A stretch of 20,305 bases of DNA from NZ13-RE01 sp964612975 (GTDB taxonomy: Bacteria; Dictyoglomota; Dictyoglomia; Dictyoglomales; Dictyoglomaceae), in contig CAZTGC010000013.1 of NCBI GenBank assembly GCA_964612975.1, forward strand, positions 1 to 20,305, written 5' to 3'. Shown in pieces: positions 6,740-15,143 of the stretch. A model generated the notes under the pieces. It made no database searches. It saw only the letters and a list, made by a program, of their open reading frames with translations, and was not told where the DNA came from. How positions within the stretch are numbered: position 1 is the first letter of the stretch; each line of letters starts with the position of its first letter. A program made the position numbers and the translations under genes.

Positions 6740-8454
6740 TTTATTTAAAACCTTATTGGATATATGCTATACTTGCTCCCTTATTTATGGTTATTGAGGT
6801 CATATGCGATCTTTACCAGCCTACTTTATTGGCAAGAATTGTGGATGAAGGAGTCTTAAAAAATAATCTACCCTTTATTTTAAAAACTGGCTCCCTCATG
6901 ATATTTATAGCCCTTATTGGTATGATTGGTGGGCTGGGATGCGCTATCTTTTCAAGCTATGCTAGTCAAAATTTTGGAAAGGATTTAAGATCAGCTTTAT
7001 TTAAGAAAGTACAATCCTTCTCTTTTAAAAATATTGATAAATTCCATACATCCTCCCTTATAACAAGGATTACCAATGATGTTAACCAATTACAAAACCT
7101 TGTTATGATGTCCCTAAGAATTGTGGTAAGAGCGCCCCTTCTTTTTATAGGTGGAATTATAATGGCAATCTCTATAAATAAATCCCTCTCCCTTATTTTC
7201 CTATTTTCTATTCCAATTCTTATATTAATTTTCATAATTGTAATGAAGAAAAGTTTTCCTCTATTTTCTGAGGTTCAGAAGAAAATAGATGGGGTAAATA
7301 ATGTAGTAAGGGAAAATCTTGTGGGAGTAAGAGTGGTTAGAGCTTTTATGAGGATCGATCATGAAATGGAGAGGTTTAATTCTGTAAATTCTTTACTAAT
7401 GAATGCAGTTATAAGAGCTGTTATACTCATCATCTATGCTATGCCTATATTTATGCTCCTAATGAATTTTAGTATATTAGGAGTTCTTTGGTTTGGAGGT
7501 TTATTGGTGAAATCTGGGAATATGAAGGTGGGAGAGGTTATGGCATATATTAATTATATGTTTCAGATTCTCTTCTCCCTTATGATGATTGGTAATATTC
7601 TTGTTTTTATCTCTCGAACTTCCGCCTCTTCGGAAAGGATAAGGGAAGTTTTAGATGAAAAGGTGGATATAGTGTCAATAAAGGCTGATGGTAAGCCAAT
7701 ACTCAAAGGAGAAGTGGTATTTGAAAGGGTATATTTTAGTTATGACAGTCAAAATAAACCTATCCTTAAAGATATAAATTTTTCCGCAGGTCCAGGGGAA
7801 ATTATTGGAATACTTGGAACCACTGGTTCTGGAAAATCAACCTTAGTTAATCTTATCCCTCGACTATATGATGTATCTTCTGGAAGAATTTTAATAGATA
7901 GAAGGGATATTAGAAATATAGATTTAAAAATCTTAAGATCTAGTATTTCTATGATTCCTCAGGATACTATACTCTTCTCTGGAACTGTGAAGGAGAATGT
8001 CCGTTGGGGTAAGGAGGATGCAACCGATGAAGAAATTATTGAGGCATGTGAGATAGCTCAAGCTCATAACTTTATTATTACCCTTCCCAATGGATATGAC
8101 ACCGTTATAGGGCAGAGGGGGGTAAATCTTTCAGGAGGGCAGAAACAAAGAGTTGCTATTGCAAGGGCAATTGTAAGAAAGCCAGTTATTCTTATTCTTG
8201 ATGATGCCACCAGTGCAGTAGATTTTGTGACGGAGCAAAAAATATTAAAGGGTTTGAAGGAAATTATGAAAAATTGCACAACATTCATAATAGCCCAAAG
8301 GATAGGAACAGTGATGAATACCGATAAAATAATCCTTCTTGAAAATGGAGAAATTGCTGGTATTGGAACCCATAATGAGTTATTGGCAAAAAATCCCATA
8401 TATCAGGAGATATATAAGACTCAATTAGGGGAAGAGGTGCTTAAGGATGCATAG
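6724..8454 (+). CDS. ABC exporter half, degenerate ATP site subunit
   Basis: This 576-residue fusion has six membrane helices (about 1-300) and a nucleotide-binding domain (about 325-576). Walker A is GTTGSGKS (365-372), the signature is canonical LSGGQ (469-473), and Walker B is VILILDD with D494 where the catalytic glutamate normally sits. The switch histidine is replaced by glutamine (Q525 in IIAQRI). These changes mark the degenerate partner of a heterodimeric exporter of the TM287/288 or BmrCD type. It overlaps marR by 16 bp and the next exporter gene by 8 bp, so the three are very probably co-transcribed and translationally coupled. Likely role: export of drugs or other hydrophobic compounds across the inner membrane. 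Confidence 0.93.
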   Translation: MRRLLVYLKPYWIYAILAPLFMVIEVICDLYQPTLLARIVDEGVLKNNLPFILKTGSLMIFIALIGMIGGLGCAIFSSYASQNFGKDLRSALFKKVQSFSFKNIDKFHTSSLITRITNDVNQLQNLVMMSLRIVVRAPLLFIGGIIMAISINKSLSLIFLFSIPILILIFIIVMKKSFPLFSEVQKKIDGVNNVVRENLVGVRVVRAFMRIDHEMERFNSVNSLLMNAVIRAVILIIYAMPIFMLLMNFSILGVLWFGGLLVKSGNMKVGEVMAYINYMFQILFSLMMIGNILVFISRTSASSERIREVLDEKVDIVSIKADGKPILKGEVVFERVYFSYDSQNKPILKDINFSAGPGEIIGILGTTGSGKSTLVNLIPRLYDVSSGRILIDRRDIRNIDLKILRSSISMIPQDTILFSGTVKENVRWGKEDATDEEIIEACEIAQAHNFIITLPNGYDTVIGQRGVNLSGGQKQRVAIARAIVRKPVILILDDATSAVDFVTEQKILKGLKEIMKNCTTFIIAQRIGTVMNTDKIILLENGEIAGIGTHNELLAKNPIYQEIYKTQLGEEVLKDA

Positions 8455-10324
8455 TCAAGGGAAAAAAGAGGAAAGAAGAGTAGTAACCCCAATGCCCATG
8501 GGTCCCTTTAGGGGAGGTCCTGGCAGAAGATTTGAATCCTTTGAACAAGTAAAAATAAAGGATCCATGGGGTACATTAAAGGGGCTTTGGAAGTATTTAG
8601 GAAAATATAAATGGGCATTAATCTTTGTTTTTGTTCTTACCATTATATCATCAATTTTAGGAATTATAGGTCCATATATGATAGGAAAGGCCATTGATAA
8701 TTATATTCTTCCCAATAAGTATGATGGATTTTTTAATTTTCTTACTCTTCTTGGAGGAATTTATATTATTGGATCTCTATTTGCCTGGCTTCAAGGATAT
8801 ATTATGCTAAAAACTACCCAAAAAACAGTTTTTCTCATAAGAAAAGATCTATTTGAAAAGCTTCAATTTTTACCATTGAAATTTTTTGATACAAGACCCC
8901 ATGGAGATATTATGAGTAGAATTATGAATGATATAGATAATATAGGGATGGTTTTGGGAAGTAGCCTTATCCAGATATTTTCAGGAGTAATATCACTAAT
9001 TGGGATAATCATAATGATGTTAAGAATTAGTATTCCCATGAGTATTATAAGTCTAATAACGGTCCCCCTTACAATTTTTTCCACAAGTTTTATAGCGAGG
9101 AGAACAAGAAATTATTTTTATGCTAATCAAAGCCTTTTGGGAACTTTGAACGGATTAATAGAAGAAGATATCTCTGGAATTAAGGTTATAAAAATCTTTG
9201 GAAGGGAAAATAAGGAGATAGAAAGATTTGATGAGATAAATAGGAATTTGACAAAGGTGGGAACAAAGGCACAAATTTTTTCGGGAGTTGTGGGACCCAC
9301 TATGAACTTAATTAATAACATAGGTTTTGCTATTATAGCAGGAGCAGGAGGTTATTTTGCATATCGAAATCTAATATCTGTTGGCTCTATTGCAGTTTTT
9401 ATTAATTATTCTCGGCAATTTTCAAGACCCCTTAATGAATTGGCAAATCAATATAATATGATTCAATCTGCTATAGCCAGTGCTGAAAGAATATTTGAAA
9501 TTTTAAATGAAGAAGAGGAAAAAGAGGATGAAAAAGATGCCATTGAGTTTAAGGATGTAAGGGGAGAAGTAGAATTTAAAAATGTATGGTTTTCCTATGA
9601 AAAGGGAGTGCCTGTCTTAAAGAACATTAATTTTCATGTAAAGCCAGGACAAGTTATAGCCTTAGTTGGTCCCACTGGTGCTGGAAAAACCACAATAGCA
9701 AGCCTTATTTCAAGATTTTATGATGTGGATGAGGGAAGTATATTCATCGATGGAATAGATATTAGAAAAATAAAAAGAAAAAGTTTAAGAAGTATATTAG
9801 GAGTTGTTCTTCAGGATACCTATCTTTTTTCAGTATCTGTTAAGGAGAATATAAAATATGGTAAATTATCGGCAAAGGATGAGGAGATAGAGGAGTCTGC
9901 AAGACTTGCTCATGCAGAGCAATTCATCTTAAATCTTCCTAATAGTTATGATACCATCCTTTCTGAGGATGGAGGAGATCTAAGCCAAGGACAGAGACAG
10001 CTTCTTGCTATTGCCAGAGCAATCTTAGCAAATCCCAAAATTTTAATTCTTGATGAGGCAACAAGTAATGTAGATACAAGGACAGAAAAGTATATTCAAT
10101 CTGCAATGCTGAACCTTATGAAAGGAAGAACCAGCTTTATTATTGCTCATAGATTAAGCACCATTAAAAATGCAGATTTAATTTTGGTAATTAATAATGG
10201 GGAGATAATTGAAAGGGGTAAGCATGAGGAGCTTTTAAATAAGAAAGGATTTTACTATAATTTATACATGAGTCAGTTTAGTGAAGAATTGGAGATGGCG
10301 AGTTTTGAGGGAAAGAGGGATTAA
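8447..10324 (+). CDS. ABC exporter half, catalytic subunit
   Basis: This 625-residue membrane-ATPase fusion partners the preceding gene. It has a cytoplasmic Gly/Pro/Arg-rich N-terminal tail (about 1-40), six membrane helices (about 55-330), and a nucleotide-binding domain with Walker A GPTGAGKT (408-415), Walker B ILILDE (D536, E537) and switch H568 in IIAHRL. These residues are intact, so this subunit carries the working Walker B glutamate. Its signature is LSQGQ (512-516) instead of LSGGQ. In heterodimeric exporters that change complements the degenerate Walker B of the other half, so one composite site is impaired and one active. The ATG at 8447 lies inside the upstream gene. Met-16 and Met-18 are weaker alternative starts. 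Confidence 0.93.
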   Translation: MHSQGKKEERRVVTPMPMGPFRGGPGRRFESFEQVKIKDPWGTLKGLWKYLGKYKWALIFVFVLTIISSILGIIGPYMIGKAIDNYILPNKYDGFFNFLTLLGGIYIIGSLFAWLQGYIMLKTTQKTVFLIRKDLFEKLQFLPLKFFDTRPHGDIMSRIMNDIDNIGMVLGSSLIQIFSGVISLIGIIIMMLRISIPMSIISLITVPLTIFSTSFIARRTRNYFYANQSLLGTLNGLIEEDISGIKVIKIFGRENKEIERFDEINRNLTKVGTKAQIFSGVVGPTMNLINNIGFAIIAGAGGYFAYRNLISVGSIAVFINYSRQFSRPLNELANQYNMIQSAIASAERIFEILNEEEEKEDEKDAIEFKDVRGEVEFKNVWFSYEKGVPVLKNINFHVKPGQVIALVGPTGAGKTTIASLISRFYDVDEGSIFIDGIDIRKIKRKSLRSILGVVLQDTYLFSVSVKENIKYGKLSAKDEEIEESARLAHAEQFILNLPNSYDTILSEDGGDLSQGQRQLLAIARAILANPKILILDEATSNVDTRTEKYIQSAMLNLMKGRTSFIIAHRLSTIKNADLILVINNGEIIERGKHEELLNKKGFYYNLYMSQFSEELEMASFEGKRD

Positions 10325-10340
10325 TTTGATATTAATTTTT

Positions 10341-10352
10341 TAGAGATCTCTA
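10341..10352. promoter_or_regulatory. 12-bp palindrome at the hydrolase start
   Basis: TAGAGATCTCTA is a perfect palindrome covering the ribosome-binding position and the first base of the hydrolase ATG. It could be a regulator site or chance. No strong Shine-Dalgarno is otherwise visible here. Confidence 0.25.
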
Positions 10353-11668
10353 TGAAAGGATTGATAATTATCCTCTTGATTTCCCTCTTAATTTCCAATC
10401 TATCCTTCCCTCAAGATGAGATATCAATTGCAAAGGATTTTGTTAGACTTCTATTAAAGGGAGAATATAATGAAGGGGTGAAATTTTTTGATGATGCTTT
10501 AAAACCCCTTCTTCCTCCAGAAATGATTCAGGAAGTTTGGGAAATTCTATTAAAACAAGGGGGTGAATTTAAAGGAAAGATAGATTTAAGAACAGAAAGG
10601 ACATCACTTTATAACATAGTATATGTAACCTGTGAATTTTCTTTAATGGATATAGATATAAAATTAGTTTTTAAGGATAAAAAGATAGTTGGATTATTTT
10701 TCCAGCCTGCTTCACCAAGAAAAGGATACATTCCACCATCTTATATAGATCTTTCATCTTTTCAAGAAAAGGATGTAAAAATTGGTAAAGGAGAATGGGA
10801 ATTACCTGCAAAGCTTGTAATTCCTCAGGGAGAAGGCCCTTTTCCGGTAATTATCTTGATTCATGGCTCAGGTCCCAATGATATGGATTGGAGTATTGGG
10901 CCCAACAAGCCCTTTAGGGATATTGCATGGGGAATTTCTAAGTATAAAATTGCAAGCTTAAGATATGATAAAAGGACAAAGGTATATCCAGAAAAATTTG
11001 CACAATTCAAGGAAGGATTTACGGTTATGGAGGAGGTTATAGAGGATGTTTTATCTGCAGTAGAATTTCTAAAAGGAGAAAGGGTTATAGATAAAAATAA
11101 GATTTTTATTTTGGGACATAGTCTTGGAGGTATGCTGGCAGGAAGAATAGCAACCCTTTCTCCTGATATCTCAGGGATAGTAATTATGGCAGGTCCCATA
11201 AGATCCTTTGAGGATTTAATTTGGGATCAAGTAAATTATATCTATTCCTTAGATGGTGAAATATCAGAAGAGGAAAAGACTCAACTGACTCTTTTAAAAG
11301 TTGAAATTGAAAAGATAAAGGATAAGGATTTAGAGAATAAATATTCTCATGGGAAATTGATATTGGGAATTCCTGTGAAATATTGGGTGGATTTAAAAAA
11401 TTATAATCCAGTGGAAACTGTTAAAAAACTTAATATTCCCGTATTAATTCTCCAAGGAGAAAGAGACTATCAGGTTACCTTAGAGGATTTCCATGGATGG
11501 AAAGGGGAACTTTCTGCATTAAATAATTTTGAATTTAAGCTTTATCCTAAATTAAACCACTTATTTATGGAAGGTGAAGGAAAGAGTACTCCTGAAGAAT
11601 ATGATAAAGAGGGGAATATTCCTGAGTATGTGATTAAGGACATAGCAGAGTGGATAAATAGAAATTAG
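10352..11668 (+). CDS. Secreted alpha/beta hydrolase with DUF3887-like domain
   Basis: This 438-residue exported hydrolase has a signal peptide at residues 1-20 (cut near LSFPQ). Residues about 24-118 resemble the small DUF3887-type domain often found before such hydrolases. The catalytic domain spans about 140-438, with oxyanion-hole HGSGP (171-175), nucleophile S257 in GHSLGG, acid D372 in LQGERD and base H403 in LNHLF. This triad order is standard for esterases and S33-type peptidases. The substrate is unknown. It follows the ABC genes by 27 bp and may be read with them. It ends 9 bp from the converging HAD gene, with no hairpin terminator visible between. Confidence 0.88.
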   Translation: MKGLIIILLISLLISNLSFPQDEISIAKDFVRLLLKGEYNEGVKFFDDALKPLLPPEMIQEVWEILLKQGGEFKGKIDLRTERTSLYNIVYVTCEFSLMDIDIKLVFKDKKIVGLFFQPASPRKGYIPPSYIDLSSFQEKDVKIGKGEWELPAKLVIPQGEGPFPVIILIHGSGPNDMDWSIGPNKPFRDIAWGISKYKIASLRYDKRTKVYPEKFAQFKEGFTVMEEVIEDVLSAVEFLKGERVIDKNKIFILGHSLGGMLAGRIATLSPDISGIVIMAGPIRSFEDLIWDQVNYIYSLDGEISEEEKTQLTLLKVEIEKIKDKDLENKYSHGKLILGIPVKYWVDLKNYNPVETVKKLNIPVLILQGERDYQVTLEDFHGWKGELSALNNFEFKLYPKLNHLFMEGEGKSTPEEYDKEGNIPEYVIKDIAEWINRN

Positions 11669-11677
11669 AGTATTTGA

Positions 11678-12316
11678 CTATTTAAATTTTTTCCAAAAAT
11701 CTAAAAGATCCCATAGATTTTCAAAATAATAATCTGGTTTTGCTTTTATAAGATTTTCTTTTTTATTAAAAAGGGAAGGGATGGCAATGGTTTTTACTCC
11801 TGCATTTTTCCCCATGATTATATCTGAAGTGGTATCCCCTGTATAAAAAATATCCTTATTTTCTACTTTTAATTTTTCTAATGCCCTTACCAATGGCTCT
11901 GGGTCAGGCTTCTTTTTAGAAGAATCTTCCCATGTTATAAAGTAATCAATAAATCTTTCTGGCTTTAAATAAATGGATTCCTTTTCAATATCCAATCTTG
12001 TGCTTGCAGTAACCACTGCCTGCTTTATTCCAAGCTTTTTTAAAAAGGAAAGATTTTCTAAAGCACCTTCCCTCCATTGAATGCAAGAATGATCAAAATA
12101 CTTATACCATAAATTATCTGCAGTCTCCCAATATTCCTTCTTTAATCCTAAATTTTCATACATCTTATACCAGTTTGGTGCAAAATTTTCTATATATTCT
12201 TCCATAGAGATATTTATTCCAAAAAGGGAAAGAACCCTTTTTGTGGTATTAAAACATTGGAAAAAGGAATCCACTAAGGTTCCATCCCAGTCCCAGATGA
12301 TCGCCTTTACTTCCAT
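11678..12316 (-). CDS. HAD-family phosphatase, phosphoglycolate phosphatase-like
   Basis: This 212-residue haloacid-dehalogenase-type hydrolase has motif I DWDGT (nucleophile D9, acid D11), motif II VVTAST (T103), the motif III lysine in KKKPDPE (K136) and motif IV TGDTTSD (D161, D165). A helical cap of about 65 residues sits between motifs I and II, as in the phosphoglycolate phosphatase/beta-phosphoglucomutase subgroup. It dephosphorylates a small cytosolic metabolite, not identifiable here. Its start overlaps the upstream permease gene by 10 bp, making it the last gene of the parAB run. Confidence 0.88.
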   Translation of the reverse strand: MEVKAIIWDWDGTLVDSFFQCFNTTKRVLSLFGINISMEEYIENFAPNWYKMYENLGLKKEYWETADNLWYKYFDHSCIQWREGALENLSFLKKLGIKQAVVTASTRLDIEKESIYLKPERFIDYFITWEDSSKKKPDPEPLVRALEKLKVENKDIFYTGDTTSDIIMGKNAGVKTIAIPSLFNKKENLIKAKPDYYFENLWDLLDFWKKFK

Positions 12317-13170
12317 GTGGTGATACTAACCCCTAAAATGATAAGAATTCCTCCTAATATTTCTATTAATCCTAAACTCTCCTTTAGGAATATAACTCCC
12401 CATATGGCACCAAAAAGGGGAATCAAATTTAAAATATTAACCACCTGGCTAACTTTCATTTTCTTTAATCCATAATTATATAAAAGATATCCTAAGGCAG
12501 AACAGAAGAATGCTAAATAAAAAATTCCCAAGAATCCTTCCATTCCCCTGGGAATTCTCAAGCCTGTAAAGGAAAGTAAGGGAATAAATAAAATAGTCCC
12601 ATATATTAATTGAAATGTTGTAAGGACTTCAAAGGGATATATATGATTAACCTTTTTTATCTCCCAATTATATATTACCCAGGATAAACCAGAAAGAAGG
12701 ATTAAAAAATTACCTATTAGATTTTGGGTTTTCAAATTTATTCCTGCACTTCCCACAATTAAAAATACTCCCAAAAGGGATAAGATTATTCCTAAGATTC
12801 TAGTTTTTGGAGGATCTTCCCTCTCCTTAAAAATCTCTAAAAGTAAACCCATTGCAGGGAAGGATCCTACAAGTAAAGCTCCTTCTGATGCTGTGGTAAA
12901 TTTCAATCCCCAATTCTCAAAGATAAAATACAGAGTAACACCTAAAAGTCCTGCTATAAAAAGGGGCTTTTGGTATTCCCATTTAAGGGGAATATTTTTT
13001 ACCTTTGAGAAGAAGATTATAAAAGAGAAAATGGATGCTAAAAGAAATCTTGTAAAAGCCAATTCAAAGGGAGAGACCTGTCTTAAAAGAATTTTTGATA
13101 CCGAGAAGGATACACTCCAAAATATACAGGCTGATACAACACCTAATACTCCTAATATTTTTCTATTCAT
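12307..13170 (-). CDS. EamA/DMT-family permease
   Basis: This 287-residue inner-membrane protein appears to have ten hydrophobic helices arranged as two EamA repeats (about 8-138 and 150-286). Each repeat has the glycine- and proline-containing helices typical of drug/metabolite transporters, for example FLLASIFSFIIFF and GVSITTWK near the end. Family members export amino acids, nucleobases or other small solutes, and the substrate cannot be predicted. Its ATG overlaps the parB stop (ATGA) and its end overlaps the HAD gene by 10 bp. It is therefore translationally coupled in the partition operon, though a functional link with partition is not implied. Confidence 0.88.
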   Translation of the reverse strand: MNRKILGVLGVVSACIFWSVSFSVSKILLRQVSPFELAFTRFLLASIFSFIIFFSKVKNIPLKWEYQKPLFIAGLLGVTLYFIFENWGLKFTTASEGALLVGSFPAMGLLLEIFKEREDPPKTRILGIILSLLGVFLIVGSAGINLKTQNLIGNFLILLSGLSWVIYNWEIKKVNHIYPFEVLTTFQLIYGTILFIPLLSFTGLRIPRGMEGFLGIFYLAFFCSALGYLLYNYGLKKMKVSQVVNILNLIPLFGAIWGVIFLKESLGLIEILGGILIILGVSITTWK

Positions 13171-13979
13171 ACTAAGAATTTTTCTATAATTCTTTCCAGT
13201 TCCTCAAGATTTTTATACTCTATCATTATTCTGCCCTTTTCAGGAGATCTTGGTTGAATTTTTACCTTTGTCTCTAAATATTCTTGTAATTTCCTTTCTA
13301 AAACCCTTATCTCTGGAATTTCTTCCATCCTTTTTCCCTGTCTTTTTACCAATTCTTCTGTATCTCTTACTGAAAGTTTTTCTCTAATAACCCTTTGGGC
13401 TAAGACCTTTTGCCAGTAGGGATCATCTAAGCTAAGAAGGGCTCTTGCATGTCCATAGGTTAAATTTCCCCTTCTCACCTCTTCTTGTATTTCTAAGGGA
13501 AGTTGTAAAAGCCTTAATAAATTTGTTATCTCTGCCCTACTTATACTTAATTTATTAGCCAATTCTTCATGGGTGACCTTATACCTTTCAATATAATTTT
13601 GGAAGGCCTTTGCCTTCTCTATGGGATTCAAATCTTCCCTTTGTATATTCTCTATTAGGGATATCTCATAGGCTTCTTGATCAGAGATATCTAAAACAAT
13701 AGCAGGAATTTTAGTTATTCCTGATATCTTTGCGGATTGATACCTTCTTTCTCCTGCAATAATCTCGTACTTATCTTCCTTTGGCCTTACCAATATGGGT
13801 TGCAAAACTCCCCTTTGTTTTATAGATTCTGCAAGTTCCCTTAAATTTTCTATATCCATGGTTTCTCTTGGTTGATTGGGATTGGGTAATATTTTCTCTA
13901 TCTCAATTTCCTTTATTTTTTCTTCTTCCGAAGGAATTAAGGCAGAAAGTCCCCTTCCTAACCTTTTTTCTTTACCCAT
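13167..13979 (-). CDS. parB: Chromosome partitioning protein ParB (Spo0J)
   Basis: This 270-residue CTP-dependent clamp binds parS and spreads on origin-proximal DNA. The N-terminal tail KRLGRGLSALIP (5-16) is the ParA-contact region. The CTP-binding domain shows GERRYQ (76-81) and ENIQREDLN (110-118). The helix-turn-helix (about 136-160, EELANKLSISRAEITNLL) reads parS, and the C-terminal dimerisation segment spans about 225-270. All main motifs are present and the length is normal for Spo0J-type ParB. It overlaps parA by 8 bp and the permease by 4 bp. The perfect parS next to parA indicates it acts here. Confidence 0.96.
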   Translation of the reverse strand: MGKEKRLGRGLSALIPSEEEKIKEIEIEKILPNPNQPRETMDIENLRELAESIKQRGVLQPILVRPKEDKYEIIAGERRYQSAKISGITKIPAIVLDISDQEAYEISLIENIQREDLNPIEKAKAFQNYIERYKVTHEELANKLSISRAEITNLLRLLQLPLEIQEEVRRGNLTYGHARALLSLDDPYWQKVLAQRVIREKLSVRDTEELVKRQGKRMEEIPEIRVLERKLQEYLETKVKIQPRSPEKGRIMIEYKNLEELERIIEKFLV

Positions 13980-14745
13980 TATTTATCAACTCCTTTGCCA
14001 ACTCTTTATAGGCTATAGCTCCCGAAGATTCAGGAGCATATTCAAAAATAGATTGAGAAAAGCTTGGTGCCTCACTCAATCTTACATTTCTTGGAATAAT
14101 AGTTTTAAAAACTTTGTCTTTAAAAAATCTTCTTGTCTCATCAACAATCTGCTGAGATAAAGATGTCCTCCCATACATGGTAAGGAGAATTCCAAGAATT
14201 TCTAAATCTCTATTTAAACTTCTTTTTATTAAATCAATGGTTTTCAAGAGTTGAGAAATACCCTCTAAAGCATAGTATTCACATTGAAGGGGAATTAGAA
14301 CATAGTTGCCACAGGTTAAAGCATTTACTGTAAGAAGTCCTAGGGAGGGTGGACAATCAATAAATATATAATCATAATTTCCCACAATGGGTTCTAAAAC
14401 CCTTTTTAATCTTAATTCCCTTAAAAAAGAAGAAACCAACTCTATTTCTGCACCTGCTAAATCTATATTTGAAGGAATCAACTCTATATTTTCCCTCAGG
14501 GTGTTTTTATCATCCTTTAAAGGATATATAATCTTTTTTATATCAAGATCTTGAATTAAGCCCTCATAAAGACTTGGTCTTAGATCCTTTTTACCTGTTA
14601 TTCCACTGGTGGTATTACTTTGGGGATCTGCATCTACTAATAATACTTTCTTCCCAAGATCCCCTAATGCAAATCCTAAGTTTATAACCGTTGTAGTTTT
14701 TCCAACCCCACCCTTTTGATTTGCAACAGCAATTATTTTCCCCAT
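13972..14745 (-). CDS. parA: Chromosome partitioning ATPase ParA (Soj)
   Basis: This 257-residue deviant-Walker ATPase moves the ParB-parS complex and, in several bacteria, also modulates DnaA at the origin. The Walker A motif is KGGVGKTT (11-18) with the signature lysine K11. A' follows with LLVDADPQSNTT (about 35-46), and Walker B is YIFIDCPPSLG (about 125-135). No N-terminal DNA-binding extension is present, so it is the chromosomal Soj type. The start is fixed by AGGGAG (complement of 14749-14754). The 30-bp gap upstream contains the parS site. With oriC only about 9 kb away, a DnaA-regulating role is plausible but inferred. Confidence 0.96.
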   Translation of the reverse strand: MGKIIAVANQKGGVGKTTTVINLGFALGDLGKKVLLVDADPQSNTTSGITGKKDLRPSLYEGLIQDLDIKKIIYPLKDDKNTLRENIELIPSNIDLAGAEIELVSSFLRELRLKRVLEPIVGNYDYIFIDCPPSLGLLTVNALTCGNYVLIPLQCEYYALEGISQLLKTIDLIKRSLNRDLEILGILLTMYGRTSLSQQIVDETRRFFKDKVFKTIIPRNVRLSEAPSFSQSIFEYAPESSGAIAYKELAKELINNG

Positions 14746-14756
14746 TTTCTCCCTAA

Positions 14757-14772
14757 TGTTTCACGTGAAACA
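14757..14772. other. parS: parS centromere site
   Basis: TGTTTCACGTGAAACA is a perfect 16-bp match to the canonical bacterial parS palindrome. It sits 11 bp upstream of the parA start codon and almost touches its ribosome site, between the ferritin-like gene and parA. ParB bound here could load onto origin DNA and also affect parAB expression. I saw no second copy in the window. Confidence 0.97.
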
Positions 14773-14775
14773 ATT

Positions 14776-15081
14776 CTAAGATTTAATTTCTTTAATCATC
14801 TCTTCAACTTCTTTTTCCCCTTCTTTGTAAAAGTTCTCTTCTTCTTTATCTATCTCCTTTAGAAGTTTTAAAAATTCTCCTGCATGTACCTTCTCTTCAT
14901 TGGCAATATCATATAAAACCTTTTTTGCAAGTTCATTATCTGTAGCTTCTGCTATTTCTTCATACAACTGAATAGCTTCGTATTCCGCAGATATGAAAAA
15001 CCTAATGGCTCTTACAAGTTCCTCTTTATTAACTTTTCTTCCCAAGGAAAGAACAGAAAAAGGAGTTCCAAATTCAGGCAT
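14776..15081 (-). CDS. Encapsulin-type ferritin-like protein
   Basis: This 101-residue helical protein has two helices carrying E33, Y40, E63 and H66. The spacing E-x6-Y and E-x2-H, with 30 residues between the glutamates, coincides with the iron-binding set of encapsulated ferritins (E32, Y39, E62, H65 in the Rhodospirillum protein). It also resembles the N-terminal domain of archaeal encapsulin fusions as I recall them. Such proteins need to assemble as annular decamers to form the ferroxidase centre. No encapsulin shell gene occurs in the window, and no obvious encapsulin-targeting tail is seen after the acidic C-terminus. AGGAGGT (complement of 15086-15092) fixes the start. It lies 45 bp after the GTPase gene and 30 bp before parA. 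Alternative: a general rubrerythrin-like mini-domain. Confidence 0.8.
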   Translation of the reverse strand: MPEFGTPFSVLSLGRKVNKEELVRAIRFFISAEYEAIQLYEEIAEATDNELAKKVLYDIANEEKVHAGEFLKLLKEIDKEEENFYKEGEKEVEEMIKEIKS

Positions 15082-15112
15082 AATTACCTCCTTGATTAAA
15101 AATTTATATGGA

Positions 15113-15143
15113 ATTATAACATACTTTTAGATATGAAATTCAA
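15113..15143 (-). promoter_or_regulatory. Possible internal promoter before the ferritin-like gene
   Basis: On the minus strand TTGAAT (15138-15143) and a perfect TATAAT (15113-15118) are separated by 19 bp, a slightly long spacer. The -35 lies within the last codons of the GTPase gene. It could give separate expression of the ferritin-like gene and parAB. Confidence 0.35.

Noticed and set aside
12893..13189. Plus-strand open frame of 98 codons over the permease
   Set aside because: The opposite strand encodes a clear EamA permease start and the parB end; composition of the frame is unlike a protein family.
13876..14160. Plus-strand open frame over the parA/parB junction
   Set aside because: It is antisense to highly conserved ParA and ParB motifs.
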